Both the position numbers and the translations under genes were made by a program. From Actinernus sp. WN-2022 (Eukaryota > Cnidaria > Anthozoa > Actiniaria > Actinernidae), in contig JAOWCC010001751.1 in assembly GCA_030867875.1 (NCBI GenBank), forward strand, positions 26,528,369 through 26,592,368: 64,000 bases of DNA. The letters run 5' to 3'. Shown here piece after piece: positions 54,301 to 62,558 of the stretch. How positions within the stretch are numbered: position 1 is the first letter of the stretch; the number at the start of each line of letters is the position of its first letter. Under the pieces are notes generated by a model. That model worked only from the letters and a program-made list of their open reading frames with translations, was not told the origin of the DNA and made no database searches.

Positions 54301-56653
54301 GAATCTAACGATTTGCAGTTTGAAAGCGAGATTATTTCACAAAGGCAGCACCTTCTGCTCGGTTATTCCGGCTAAGACCCCGAGTGTTGGTACGACATGG
54401 CCGTTTTGAACCCTTGACCCTCAATCTTCGACTGCGATAACTGAGAGAGGGGGGGGGGTGGATTTGGCTTAATTGGGTTCTCAAAATCTTACAAATAACA
54501 GTATATGAACCAGTCAGAATAAAAGTACAAGTAGTCATCTTTTGTGGTACGGTGGATGATCAGCAGGCATTATATCTATACCCACGATTACCTTCAGCTG
54601 TGTAGTATCGGGTAGAGGCAAATCAAACGTCGTACGGTATATAGTAATACACCATGAGCTGAGCTTATGTTGATTAAGTTCGGCAGTGATGACAGAATAA
54701 CCTACGTTTTATCATTCGCTTGCTTTGATGCACATTTAGCGAATACAAACGACCATAATGGTGCACCGCAACATTATTTACTTGTGTTTTCTTCACGTTG
54801 GAGCGGTTTTCGATTGAGTGTCGTAAAACCAAAACCAGAGCCAATCACGGGAGCAAGTAAAAACACAATGAACCCATCAAGAACTGAAGTAATTAAAACC
54901 AACCACAAGAAGAATTAAACGCAATCATGGATATGTAACCAATCAAACTGCTCGATAGCAATCACTTAATTACTTATCGACATCAGTGCAATTGAAAACC
55001 GCTCTAACTGATCACGATGCAAAGTAAACGCAATCATGGATATCTAACCAATCAAACTCGAAAACAATCACCTAATTACTTATCGACACTCAACTGAAAA
55101 CCGCTGTAACCAATCAGGACGCAAAGTAAACGCAATCATGGATATCTAACCAATCAAACTCGAAAGCAATCACCTAATTACTTATCGACACTCAACTGAA
55201 AACCGCTCTAACTGATCACGATGCAAAGTAAACGCAATCATGGATATCTAACCAATCAAACTCGAAAGCAATCACCTGATTACTTATCGACACTCAACTG
55301 AAAACCGCTCTAACTGATCACGATGCAAAGTAAACGCAATCATGGATATCTAACCAATCAAACTCGAAAGCAATAACCTGATTACTATTCGACACTCAAC
55401 TGAAAACCGCTCTAACGCATTTGTTAATAATGTCTCTTACAGATCAGTGTTCTGACCATATCGTCCTCACAAACGTCACAGGAAACATCAATAGTCCAAG
55501 ATTCCCGTTACCCTACCCCGGTAATATGGATTGTGTATGGGAGATCAGGGGAACCAAAAACACAAGAGTCGAACTGACATTTACTAGTCCGTTGTATTTT
55601 GACATGGAATGCACAGACTATATCGAGCTTTGGGACGGTAGCACCAAAGGAACCCGGACCTTTCTTAAGAAACTCTGCATCTCGGATCAAATGCCATCAG
55701 CCGTTTTCTCGAAAGGAAGTAAACTTTTTGTACGATTCAAATCGGATAAATACAAACAATTAAACAGAAACATGGCTGGTTTTGGCGCGAAATATAAAAT
55801 AAAGAAGTCAGGAACAGCTTCTAAGAAAGGTAAGTTCATAATAGTTTGCAAACGTTGAACTGCATGGATGTACGTATCACTTAATACCTTGACGAGGGGT
55901 GGGGTGTGTGATTTCTAGTTTGCTGTCATCACAGGTAGCTCAAGTTTACTATCTGTATAATATTTAATGGCATTTGTATGGGCTTTTTTGTCTACAGTTA
56001 CAACGTAAATCTTGAATAAAAATCAACATAACTTACAGGGTGTCTTCTTGTGTCCTTTAGCTATGTACATGTATGTTCCAATTTGTAGCGATTTTACCTC
56101 ACTCTCCTCTCTCGATATAGATCAAAAGCTTGGGCTATCTGTGCTGTCATAAAAAAAAATTCTGCACCCTCCGGAGATGATAAAATAATTTATAATGCCT
56201 CTATCCCCCTACTCCCGCCTAAACAATGTTCAAATATATATGTCAGTATATATAGTGATTCCTAAGTTGGCCTTAAGTCAGCTTCGTCTGTCCGCCTGTG
56301 AATCAGTACGATCCTTAGGTTGAAAGCTAGTTTAAAGTTATAGACTTTCCCATCTCGACCCCGAAAGAGAAAATACCGTGAGTACCCACGGTTACGTTCC
56401 ACAATGACACCATCAACCGGCTGCGTTACGTTGCCAGCGTGGTTGGTCCTGATGGTGTAGCCGTGAGTTCAAATCCCACTCAGGGCACATATTTTCTCTT
56501 TCACTTCTATTCTAATTATATGGAAAAAAGCAACTATATTTCACACGATTAACTTGTTTCTATTTTTCAGTTTCAGGTGTGATAAAGCTAAAGAATATCC
56601 CTTTAATGACATTATCACTCCTTCTACTATCCTCACTTATCGGCGAAACATGA
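42315..56653 (+). CDS. Gene B: laminin-G plus three CUB domains, GPI-type tail, seven exons
   Basis: Joining 42315-42351, 46900-46935, 50936-51514, 51975-52352, 53654-54022, 55443-55829 and 56571-56653 gives one frame of about 622 residues. Every intron is phase 1 with GT/AG ends. Order: signal peptide (1 to ~24, core YLGICLIGLIYCALG), laminin-G domain (~26-217), CUB A (~219-343), CUB B (~345-466), CUB C (~468-595), then a short C-terminus with hydrophobic run LMTLSLLLLSSLIG directly before the stop. A hydrophobic end with no basic cytoplasmic tail is typical of GPI-anchor signals, so a surface-anchored extracellular protein is inferred. Laminin-G and CUB modules bind carbohydrate or protein partners; the partner is unknown. 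A laminin-G-only isoform is described separately. Confidence 0.85.
43934..44192 (-). mobile_element. Family K MITE, copy 4 (inverted, both ends present)
   Basis: TTTTTACAGGATAGAATCACGTGG at the left and CAGCACGTGACTGTTTCCTG at the right are the family ends. An internal duplication (TTAGTATTAGTATTATTAGG) interrupts the body near 44010. It lies in gene B intron 1. Confidence 0.8.
45109..45805. mobile_element. TATACAC-family element interrupted by another element
   Basis: TATACGCTACTTTCATAATGG at the left and ATGAAAGTGGTGTAT at the right are worn versions of the ends at 19044-19462. The element at 45191-45559 is inserted inside it. Confidence 0.75.
45191..45559. mobile_element. TAGACCC-family MITE, copy 1 (nested)
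   Basis: TAGACGCATTCGAAAAATGG at the left and CCATTTTTCGAATGGGTCTA at the right. The second copy at 53036-53401 is strongly similar throughout. Confidence 0.88.
45998..46543. mobile_element. Inverted-repeat element with a ~91-bp tandem core
   Basis: TTGAAAGGTAACCAAGCCTT and AAGGCTTGGTTACCTTTCAA are exact inverted ends. Between them, a ~91-bp unit (CATGGAGGATGGAGTTGACC... TTTGATTATCATGCTAACTAG) is repeated about four times with a partial fifth. It lies in gene B intron 1. Confidence 0.88.
46900..46935 (+). CDS. Gene B exon 2: 36-nt signal-peptide exon
   Basis: The acceptor is CACTGTCATGCAG|GTCTAATC and the donor CGTCAAG|GTAAGG. It encodes LIYCALGNARQ with split codons at both edges. It has the same length and phase as gene A exon 2, supporting common descent. 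Confidence 0.78.
48177..49957 (+). pseudogene. Decayed copy of a multicopy PIN/FEN-like invertebrate protein
   Basis: Conserved blocks follow each other in the right order but in shifting frames: AERTAKWEFHLEALSRMLPY, YLAASGHNLYVK, ARRSDSFWAGLSTDFMIEQV, LTEQRLIWLLSMPAMQELTG, ARAIGEKILSLLNG, FRYELCSYPTGLFDS, YGRPIIVFDGYEEMSTKEYD, ADLLTVKTAVEIA, VGDDTDFLGLLCYY and HAITGWDTTSRVYGIGKATA. I recognise these as a family with many uncharacterised copies in cnidarian and other invertebrate genomes, often near mobile elements. The acidic DADLL and GDDTD blocks and the GIGKATALKKF helix resemble PIN/FEN nuclease architecture (inference). At least four frameshifts and several stops (for example 48612, 48770 and 49538) break it. 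It lies intronless in gene B intron 2. The upstream stretch 47830-48135 may belong to it. Confidence 0.8.
49958..50935. other. Gene B intron 2, remainder
   Basis: There is a short ACTGACAA(A/C)TGA repeat at 49965-50045 and a CGGCGA-containing patch at 50285-50400, both suggestive of old repeats. The polypyrimidine tract CTTTTTTCCTTTGCCTTGTAG ends at the exon 3 acceptor. No other gene is seen. Confidence 0.5.
50936..51514 (+). CDS. Gene B exon 3: laminin-G domain (long isoform)
   Basis: The acceptor is CCTTTGCCTTGTAG|CCGGTGG and the donor CTAACGCTG|GTATGT, phase 1. The domain shows the family pattern: GGVSFRTQ start, HFYRLALDSSGSMTFTYQL, then FCNGHRHSIFLKRY (matching the usual CDGxWHxV), VYYVVNNG, DSIIVGGYGEQKFIGCIYN and a final ACVD. 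The two last cysteines form the typical C-terminal laminin-G disulphide. An alternative upstream start at 50899 (MNIKESFFLCLVAGG) looks weakly signal-like, but it lies in the intron's pyrimidine tract and is judged fortuitous. Confidence 0.88.
50936..51585 (+). CDS. Gene B short isoform: terminal exon with its own hydrophobic tail
   Basis: If the donor at 51515 is not used, the frame continues in phase to MLKFSQSPILSAVVFVLVST and stops at 51583-51585. The added hydrophobic end resembles a GPI-anchor signal, like the one ending the long form. AATAAA follows at 51621, 36 nt after the stop. With exons 1 and 2 this would give a ~240-residue laminin-G surface protein without CUB domains. Confidence 0.65.
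51621..51626 (+). promoter_or_regulatory. Poly(A) signal for the short isoform
   Basis: A canonical AATAAA in an A/T-rich stretch, 36 nt after the short-isoform stop codon and inside intron 3 of the long form. Confidence 0.6.
51710..51910 (+). mobile_element. Truncated TTAAAGGGGC-family MITE
   Basis: It begins TTTAAAGGGGCACTC and continues with TTTCTAGAATAAGCTTGTG, ATCTTTGCCATCCTC and CATGGTATCTCAGGATGTTA, related to 24270-24430. The right end is lost; it stops ~65 bp short of the CUB A exon. Confidence 0.7.
51975..52352 (+). CDS. Gene B exon 4: CUB A
   Basis: The acceptor is TTTTTTCACCCACAG|AATGTCG and the donor TTAGCGAAG|GTATAC, 378 nt, phase 1. The domain has the four canonical cysteines (ECRE, VCSW, SCSH, RYCN) and the blocks WVIVAPEGYRVKL, NYVEVMDGSK, MKIRYC, SVGRYLTVVL and EFVATY. 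It diverges more from the family than CUB B and C and lacks the extra cysteines. Confidence 0.87.
52360..53035. other. Gene B intron 4, first part
   Basis: No coding signal is seen after the donor. A worn TAGACCC-family end (ACACCATTTATGCAATGGGTCTA) ends near 52851. Confidence 0.5.
53036..53401. mobile_element. TAGACCC-family MITE, copy 2, 366 bp
   Basis: TAGACCCATTCGAAAAATGG and CCATTTTTCGAATGGGTCTA are perfect inverted ends. The interior matches the copy at 45191-45559 almost base for base. It lies in gene B intron 4. Confidence 0.92.
53654..54022 (+). CDS. Gene B exon 5: CUB B
   Basis: The acceptor is ACTGTAAACTACAG|GTCCCTG and the donor TTAAAGG|GTAGGT, 369 nt, phase 1. It begins CPVRAELKGNTGRFSTPDFP and continues YNHGNRHLCSWIISVPRD, CSNCACDYMEIRKK, YERYCGE, HRLTVAFVSDS and GFRATYKAI. 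It is the closest relative of gene A CUB1, sharing the YPxxxPxxxxCxWII.VPRD frame and the extra cysteines. Codons upstream of the acceptor include an in-frame TAA, fixing the exon edge. Confidence 0.9.
54255..54450 (-). mobile_element. tRNA-derived SINE body, minus orientation
   Basis: TTACGTCCTTGTCCGAGAAG and TTTCACAAAGGCAGCACCTTC match the SINE at 11340. The tRNA-like head is at the right (GTTTTGAACCCTTGACC, a worn B box on the minus strand). It lies in gene B intron 5. Confidence 0.72.
54921..55437. repeat. 102-bp minisatellite, about 5 copies, in gene B intron 5
   Basis: Units start GCAATCATGGATATCTAACC at 54921, 55030, 55132, 55234 and 55336. Each contains ACCAATCAAACTCG (a CCAAT word) and CTTATCGACACTCAACTG. 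The last unit runs up to the CUB C acceptor. Confidence 0.95.
55443..55829 (+). CDS. Gene B exon 6: CUB C
   Basis: The acceptor is TAATGTCTCTTACAG|ATCAGTG and the donor AAGAAAG|GTAAGTT, 387 nt, phase 1. The domain has DQCSDHIVLTNVTGNINSPR, PYPGNMDCVWEI, VELTFTS, CTDYIELWDGS, KKLCIS and KLFVRFKSDK...GFGAKY, with exactly the four standard CUB cysteines. It ends in a lysine- and serine-rich linker (KKSGTASKKG). Confidence 0.9.
56571..56653 (+). CDS. Gene B exon 7: hydrophobic C-terminus (GPI-type)
   Basis: The tract TTTCTATTTTTCAGTTTCAG offers two acceptors, before 56571 and before 56577, both in frame and differing by two residues (VS). The exon encodes SGVIKLKNIPLMTLSLLLLS, then SLIGET and TGA at 56651. 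The short hydrophobic run right at the end with no basic tail points to a GPI signal. A very short transmembrane tail cannot be excluded. Confidence 0.8.
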
Positions 56654-56854
56654 TCAAGGAAAACTGGTACTATAAGAATTATATACCGACAAGAGATCTT
56701 CTAAATCATATATACGTCTTTTATTTTATATGGTAACTTAAATATAAAGCCATTGGTATTCACTAACTAGAGGTGAACATTATTCGTCGCTCTGAGATCC
56801 TGCGGATCTGAATTCGACGAAGCGTTAACATTTAACCAAAAAGCATAGGTTTTA

Positions 56855-57080
56855 GGGGAGCCAGGGGAGCCAGTGGTTAGGCGCTTTGCCACTCACCTCT
56901 GTGGCCCAGGTTCAATTCCAGGACGCGGCGCCATATGTGAGTTGAGTTTGTTGGTATCTCGCCCTTGCTCTGAGTGTTTTTCTCCGGGTTCTCCGGTTTT
57001 CCTCCCTCTGCAAAAACCAACACGCTAAATTCCAATTCGATCTGTGGATTAGCCTGGACCTGACTTTGATCAGCCCCCAT
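56855..57080 (+). mobile_element. tRNA-derived SINE, second family
   Basis: The head has GTGGTTAGGCGCTTTGCC (A-box region) and a B box GGTTCAATTCCAGG, followed by the body TTTTTCTCCGGGTTCTCCGG and CAAAAACCAACACGCT. I know this body as a frequent repeat type in anthozoan DNA. A scrap with GTAAGCGCTTCGCCTCTCACCT is at 60617-60645. Confidence 0.75.
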
Positions 57081-57151
57081 GGTTGTTTCAGGTCTCGTCA
57101 GAAATTCAGAGTTACTACGTCGCCGAGCAAATAGGGTGGCCTTAATTTTTG

Positions 57152-57585
57152 CAGGAAACAGTCACGTGCTCGTAATCCCATGGGAAAGGCTCTACTGGGT
57201 GACAAACAGTTATCATTGGCAAACAATATTAAGTTTTAGAAAGATCGGCAATTGCCCACTTTAGAAATTATTAGGGAGCTGGGGCGAATTCGGTTTCGCA
57301 AAGGCGCTTGGGATCGTTACTGGGGACAGTTAATAAAAATACAAAGAAACATGACAAATATCGCAATTAACTGTACCCAGTAACGATCCCAAGCTTAAAT
57401 ACCTTTGTGAAACCGAACTCGCCCCACTCGTTCTAAAGTGGGCAATATCGATTGGAGGTGGAAAATTGCATTTACAAACAGGTTTTGCTAATAACACTAC
57501 CGGTATCGCACAAGTGCCTTGAAATAAATGAAGTCAGATAATTTTTGTCTCCAGTACAACCACGTGATTGTGTCCTGCAAAAGGC
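57152..57585 (+). mobile_element. Family K MITE, copy 5, interrupted by a nested element
   Basis: It begins TTTGCAGGAAACAGTCACGTG, CCCATGGGAAAGGCTCTACT and ends CCACGTGATTGTGTCCTGCAAAA. The middle is split at the GATCGGCA/ATCGATTGG junction by 57252-57445. Confidence 0.85.
57252..57445. mobile_element. Snap-back element nested in family K copy 5
   Basis: TTGCCCACTTTAGAA at the left and TTCTAAAGTGGGCAA at the right are perfect partners. The arms continue with GGGGCGAATTCGGTTTC/GAAACCGAACTCGCCCC and CTTGGGATCGTTACTGGG/CCCAGTAACGATCCCAAG. Confidence 0.88.
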
Positions 57586-57589
57586 CCAT

Positions 57590-59340
57590 CCTGATAAATC
57601 TTGCCGTTGAGCTACAGCAACTTTATACGCATGCGCACATACCCAATTTGTTGGTATTACCGCGGAAGTCCATATATGGTACTAAATAAAACGGAATTAA
57701 TGTTTACTACTGTAGGTCCAAATGTTTTTAACTTTTTTAGCCTTTAAAAACGGTCACACCCACTCAGCCAATCTGCGCACAGTATTTTAGTGCAATAAAT
57801 CTTGTAAAATCACTCATTAGTATCCCCTATGTAGGGAATTCCTTTGTTTAAAGCCTTTAGTTATTATTGTCATCTAGACCAGGCGGTGTCGGACACGACT
57901 CACGTGACTCAAGTTGACCAATCAGAGTGCTTCTAAAGTTTTGAAGCGATTTCTGTTCAGAGAGTTCAGAGAGGACGTTGTATGTGCTTTCATTTGTACC
58001 GTATCGGAATATTCTGAAAATATTATTCATATCCTTCCTGAAACTGACAAGGAAAACATGTAAACAATGCTTGGATGACGTTTCAAGAGCAGATAAGACA
58101 TTTTAAGTACCTAAATCTGTATCTGATCACGCCTTTGTCTTTACCGTTCGTGTTGTGTATGCGTTGAATCGAGTGCTCTTCAAAAGGTCTATTTACTACA
58201 TTCAGAGATGAGAATTCACTATTATATTTACACAGCGAGGTACTTTTAATGATAAACATACAGAAAAAGTCAGGGGGCCCCAAACGGAGAAAATTGACCT
58301 TGAAGTTCATGCATGTCTTACTCCGCTGACTGTGTACAATATGTTGCCCAGTATCCGGCTAGTTCAGATTATAACCGCCGTATCTTTGCTTTCGTGGTTG
58401 GACAAATTGTCAGCTTTCATCCAGAGACAGCCCATTTATATACCAACATAATGAAAAAGGTCTGGCTGCTTTACCTTAAATATCTTGACAATTATTGCCA
58501 TTTTTGAAAAACTCCTGAGGTTACAGTACCGGTGCCTAGTATCCGGTCAGCTGTTCCAGTATCCGGCCATTCAAGCATATTTTTAGCAACTGCCAATCTC
58601 AACCAAATCTCCTTCCAAGCTCTGTCAATTCACTGTAAAAAGCCCCAAATTCCTCTAAAACAGACAATGGAATAATTAAGGTCCAAACACAATGATTCTA
58701 GGAAATGTATTGCAATATATTCTAAGGACCTCCCTTACAAAAATCATGTAAAACAGTCTCGCGGCCTTTGACTGGGACGGCACCAAATACAAGTCCGCCA
58801 ATACTTTGTTCAAGAAAGTCAAAGACATGTCATAAACCATGTGTGTTTGCTGGTTTTCGCAGGCCGTCGAATACTAATATTATCGCTCGACATAACTAAA
58901 AAATTCGAAAAGCTGGGTTAAACTCAGGGAAAGAAAGAAATCATTTCTTACTGTAAAAAACTAGACGACGAGTCGACTTCCGGATCACAACAACTCACCG
59001 TGAAGTTACTTTCCCTGAAATTAATAAGTCCGCTGCACATCACATTGCTCCTTTGTGAATCGAGCAATATCCCTGATCGACTCAGGCACTATTTATTCCC
59101 GAAAAGAGAAGAGCTTATTCAGATATTACGCCGCGACGGTAAGGAAGAACGGACCAAAAGTCGGAGGTCAGAGATGTTCACGCTTCGACTGAGGCTATTT
59201 TACATTTTCTCCCATCGTGCTTTGCGATGCGTGACCAACACCGCCTGCATCTAGACTGACTAAACGATCCCAAATAGCCGAATAATGTCAACATATTATA
59301 TGTATATAATTATAGTCCCTCACATTGATAGAATGCCACG
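57590..59340. other. Intergenic, no gene seen
   Basis: Short frames at 58313-58507 and 59000-59254 have no recognisable domains. A repeated GTATCCGG word (58350, 58541, 58563) suggests an old repeat. Confidence 0.45.
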
Positions 59341-59520
59341 AGGATGCAGCAAAAAACTAGTTAGAATATGGTCACGTGACCCACTCAGCCAATCATAGTC
59401 CAGCATTTGCTCGCTCTTAATTCCATAGAAACGAAATTAGTATGCTCTAAGTACTTAAAGAATACTAATAAGGATTTTTCTTGTATTAATTCCTTCGTGT
59501 GTGTGACCATATTCTAAGTC

Positions 59521-59605
59521 GGTTAGATAATGAACGCTCGTGTTTTATGGCATTTAGAATGGCTTGCATTCAATGCCATAAAACACTCGCGTTCATTATC
59601 TAACC
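59521..59605. repeat. 33-bp-stem hairpin
   Basis: GGTTAGATAATGAACGC...TTTTATGGCAT and its partner ending CATTATCTAACC pair over 33 positions with two mismatches, loop 19 nt. A further inverted pair (TTAGAATATGGTCACG at 59380 and GTGACCATATTCTAA at 59503) surrounds it, giving a larger palindromic element of ~240 bp. Confidence 0.88.
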
Positions 59606-59821
59606 TGTACTAAGGGTTACAGTTTACATGACATGATTCCTCGCGCTTCCAATTTTCGTTGCATCAGAATGCGAAAAAGTTTGCTTTAAGAAACAAGTTT
59701 GAACTGTATATACATGTAACCATAATTATTCAGACATGACGCTGTTTTCAATTAGTTTGTTTTCACAGATAAAATGCGAGGCAATGAAAATTTGCCTTTG
59801 TTTAGACTTGATATCAGTACG

Positions 59822-59957
59822 AATATTGGGTATATACTTCATGGTAGTGTTTCGTTCCATATAGTCTTCCTGCATAATACTGTAAAACAGTAGAGAAAAT
59901 GATTATGCAGGAGACTATATGGAACGAAACACTACCATGAAGTATATACCGAATATT
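59822..59957. repeat. ~57-bp-stem near-perfect hairpin
   Basis: AATATTGGGTATATACTTCA...TGCATAAT pairs with ATTATGCAGGAGACTATATG...CCGAATATT with one mismatch and one bulge. The loop is ~23 nt (ACTGTAAAACAGTAGAGAAAATG), which itself holds CTGTAAAACAG. Confidence 0.92.
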
Positions 59958-60534
59958 GCTACGCTTTAGGATGGGTTACGTAAAGTCTTCAATTAATAAA
60001 AAAAAAAAATGCTAGTAATACATGAAAGCGCATGTACATGTAAGCCCTAGCCAGTTATCCGGTTCGATTTAAAAGTCAAATTGGAACACAGAAAGGAAAA
60101 ATAATAAATAACATCTGGCAGCTATCTTTTTCTCGCTCAGATCGGTATCTGATACCTAAAAACAACTGCATAAATTAAGAAATGGAATGTTATGAATCAT
60201 TGTTCATTTTTGGCTCGCTAGCGTAATGACGTGACGTCCATTCAAGGATTAAAGCAATATTACGACCATAAATCGCCCAAGGATGGTTGAATAAGATTAT
60301 TTTAACACTTTACTGTGCCCAAATCAAGGATTCCTGGCTAGGGCTCATAGGCAATTTAGTCGATGCAGAAGTGATTTATTAAAATAATTATTTTAGTGTA
60401 CGTAAAGTCTGTCTCAAGCCTTGTGTGTGTCTGCCGAAGTCTACTAGTAATATTTGCCGATGACATTCAATCATATTGTCTCAAAATTTGGAGTTAAAGG
60501 TTCAATTCATTTCATATTCAGTATTCAGTTCATA

Positions 60535-60615
60535 TTCAAATGCGCGTCACAAGGTTATTTTTGTGATACGGACTGCTATCGAGCGCACTGTGCTGCCGTG
60601 CAGCTTGCATGCGCC
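60535..60615 (-). mobile_element. SINE body fragment (inverted match to 40971-41050)
   Basis: CACAAGGTTATTTTTGTGAT and ACGGACTGCTAT are the reverse complement of 40992-41035. Confidence 0.8.
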
Positions 60616-60672
60616 TTGGTAAGCGCTTCGCCTCTCACCTGGCTAGGGCTCATAGGCAATTTAGCGTGTTCA

Positions 60673-60783
<111 letters not shown>

Positions 60784-60844
60784 TTAATGGTATTTCACCT
60801 TCTTACATGCAAGAGTTGTTTGTTTCTAGCAACACAGGATATCA

Positions 60845-61090
60845 ATTACGAAACACTCGTAATCCCCATGGGAAAGGCGTTGCCATGGATGCTGGATGGG
60901 CAAGCCATCTTTAAAAACGCTGTTTTAGAAAGATCGACAATCGATTGGAGGTGAAAAATAGCATTTACAAACAGGTTTTGCTAATAGTAATACCGATCTC
61001 GTACAAGGCCTCTCAATAAATGAAATCAGATATTTTTTGCCATCCAGTACAATCCTGTACAATCACGTGAATGCCTAGCTGCAAAAGTCC
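60845..61090 (+). mobile_element. Family K MITE, copy 6
   Basis: CCCATGGGAAAGGCG, GCTGTTTTAGAAAGATCGAC, ACAAACAGGTTTTGCTAATAG, AATAAATGAAATCAGATA and an end with ATCACGTGAATGCCTAGCTGC. The first ~20 bp of the left end are diverged. Confidence 0.8.
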
Positions 61091-61109
61091 CATTACAATA
61101 TGGTACCCC

Positions 61110-61600
61110 TGCTGTTCTATTATGTAATCACTATAGGGCATATATTTTTCAATTACAATGGTCTACCCTTCGCATTATATTTTTGATTCAATATAGCCCA
61201 CCCCCTAACTTCAATTATTTAATTTCTATTGGTCACTCCTACCCTTCTATTTTTGATTCACTAGCCCACCCTCAAACGTCTATTATTTAACTACTATAGG
61301 ACACGCCTTGCGGTCTATTTTTATACAATATAGGCAAAACCTCCCTCTATTATTTAAATACTATAGGGTACCCCTGTTGTTCTATTATTTAATTACTATA
61401 GGCCACACCCCCTTGATTTTGAATCACTCTAGTCTACCACTCCCCTTCTATTATTTAATTACTATAGCATACCCCTACTGTTCTATTATTTTATTGCTAT
61501 AGACAACCCCTCCCCATTGATTTTTGAATTACTAACCCTACCCCTTCCCTTTTATTTTTGATTCGATACAGCCCAACCCTTCAGTTGTATTATTTAATTT
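61110..61600. repeat. Irregular AT-rich repeat array
   Basis: Words of the type CTATTATTTAATTACTATAG and TTTTTGATTCACTA alternate with C-rich spacers (CCACACCCCC, TACCCCTACTG) at ~45-60-bp spacing, at least nine times. Outlying units occur at ~61880-61930 and ~62725-62755. Copies are diverged, so the array is old. Confidence 0.8.
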
Positions 61601-61619
61601 CAGGACATTTTATTGTCAC

Positions 61620-62400
61620 ACAACACTGTAGACGGTAGAGTTCTTTTTAGCATAGAGTTTCCCGCGAGAAGAAACAAAGGCCGTCACTTTTAACCTATCA
61701 GGATGCACTGAAAAATTGTAATTAACACGGTTCAAACTGCTAAAAAAATACTAAAGCGCAAGAGAACAAAAGACAACGTAATCGCATACCAGAACTTCGC
61801 GACTATAAATAGACACACCATCTACTGTGTTAGGGGCCAACACAAGGACACAGGAACACTCCTGTGTAATATACTCCTGTTAATTTCTATTGGTCAGTAA
61901 GTTCCGATCCCCTTCCATTTTTGATTCACAAGCCTAAAGCGGTTCGCCATTGTAAATGCCCATACAGCTCGTCCGCTCGTATTTTATCTATAACTTGTGA
62001 AATGAAAAAATACAATGGAGCAATGAACAATAGTGGTTTTGATTACTGTTCAAGTATGTAGACAACACAAATAAAGAAAAATAGAGTAACCACTCCTTGT
62101 TTTCATACATCTCTCCAGGGAATTCCAGCGCAGATCTGATTTGAATTTTCAAGTTATGCACTATTTCATTTGAAAGTTAACGTGGTTGCGGTGAGTTGTC
62201 GTGAACTAAATATGTCAACCCAACGCTTTCGTCCACCTCCACCAAAAGCAGCAAAATGGCGAACGTCCCCCCCCCCCCCCCAAAAAAAAAAGTCTATATT
62301 TGCTAACATGTGGAATTAATCGCCATTTGGAGAGGAGGAAATGAGTATCTTCGTGAAAAGAGACAGAAGGTTAGCTACGGCTTCATTAACTCTTTATGTA
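61620..62400. other. Intergenic, no gene seen
   Basis: A run of ~15 C followed by ~10 A at 62266-62290 is the only notable feature. Confidence 0.5.
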
Positions 62401-62411
62401 CCATCTTGCAA

Positions 62412-62558
62412 TAGAGTGCGGACATTTGACCCGTGAAACACTACTAAATCTAAATAGTACTAGTCGTTGCTATTTCATTAATGTTTTTTCTTTAAATATC
62501 ACTATTTAGTGCTAAATTGCTACGAGTATAGTTCTAGGGTCTAATGTCCACATTCTAG
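62412..62558. repeat. Imperfect inverted repeat
   Basis: GAGTGCGGACATTTGACCC at the left and GGGTCTAATGTCCACATTC at the right, with TAAATAGTA/ACTATTTAGT further in. It resembles the hairpin at 6853-6999 in its GACCCGTGAAAC arm. Confidence 0.7.

Noticed and set aside
56405..56490. tRNA-like sequence with GAGTTCAAATCCCACTC
   Set aside because: The T-arm-like part is present, but no D arm, anticodon arm or pairing acceptor could be found. It may be a worn SINE head and is not called.
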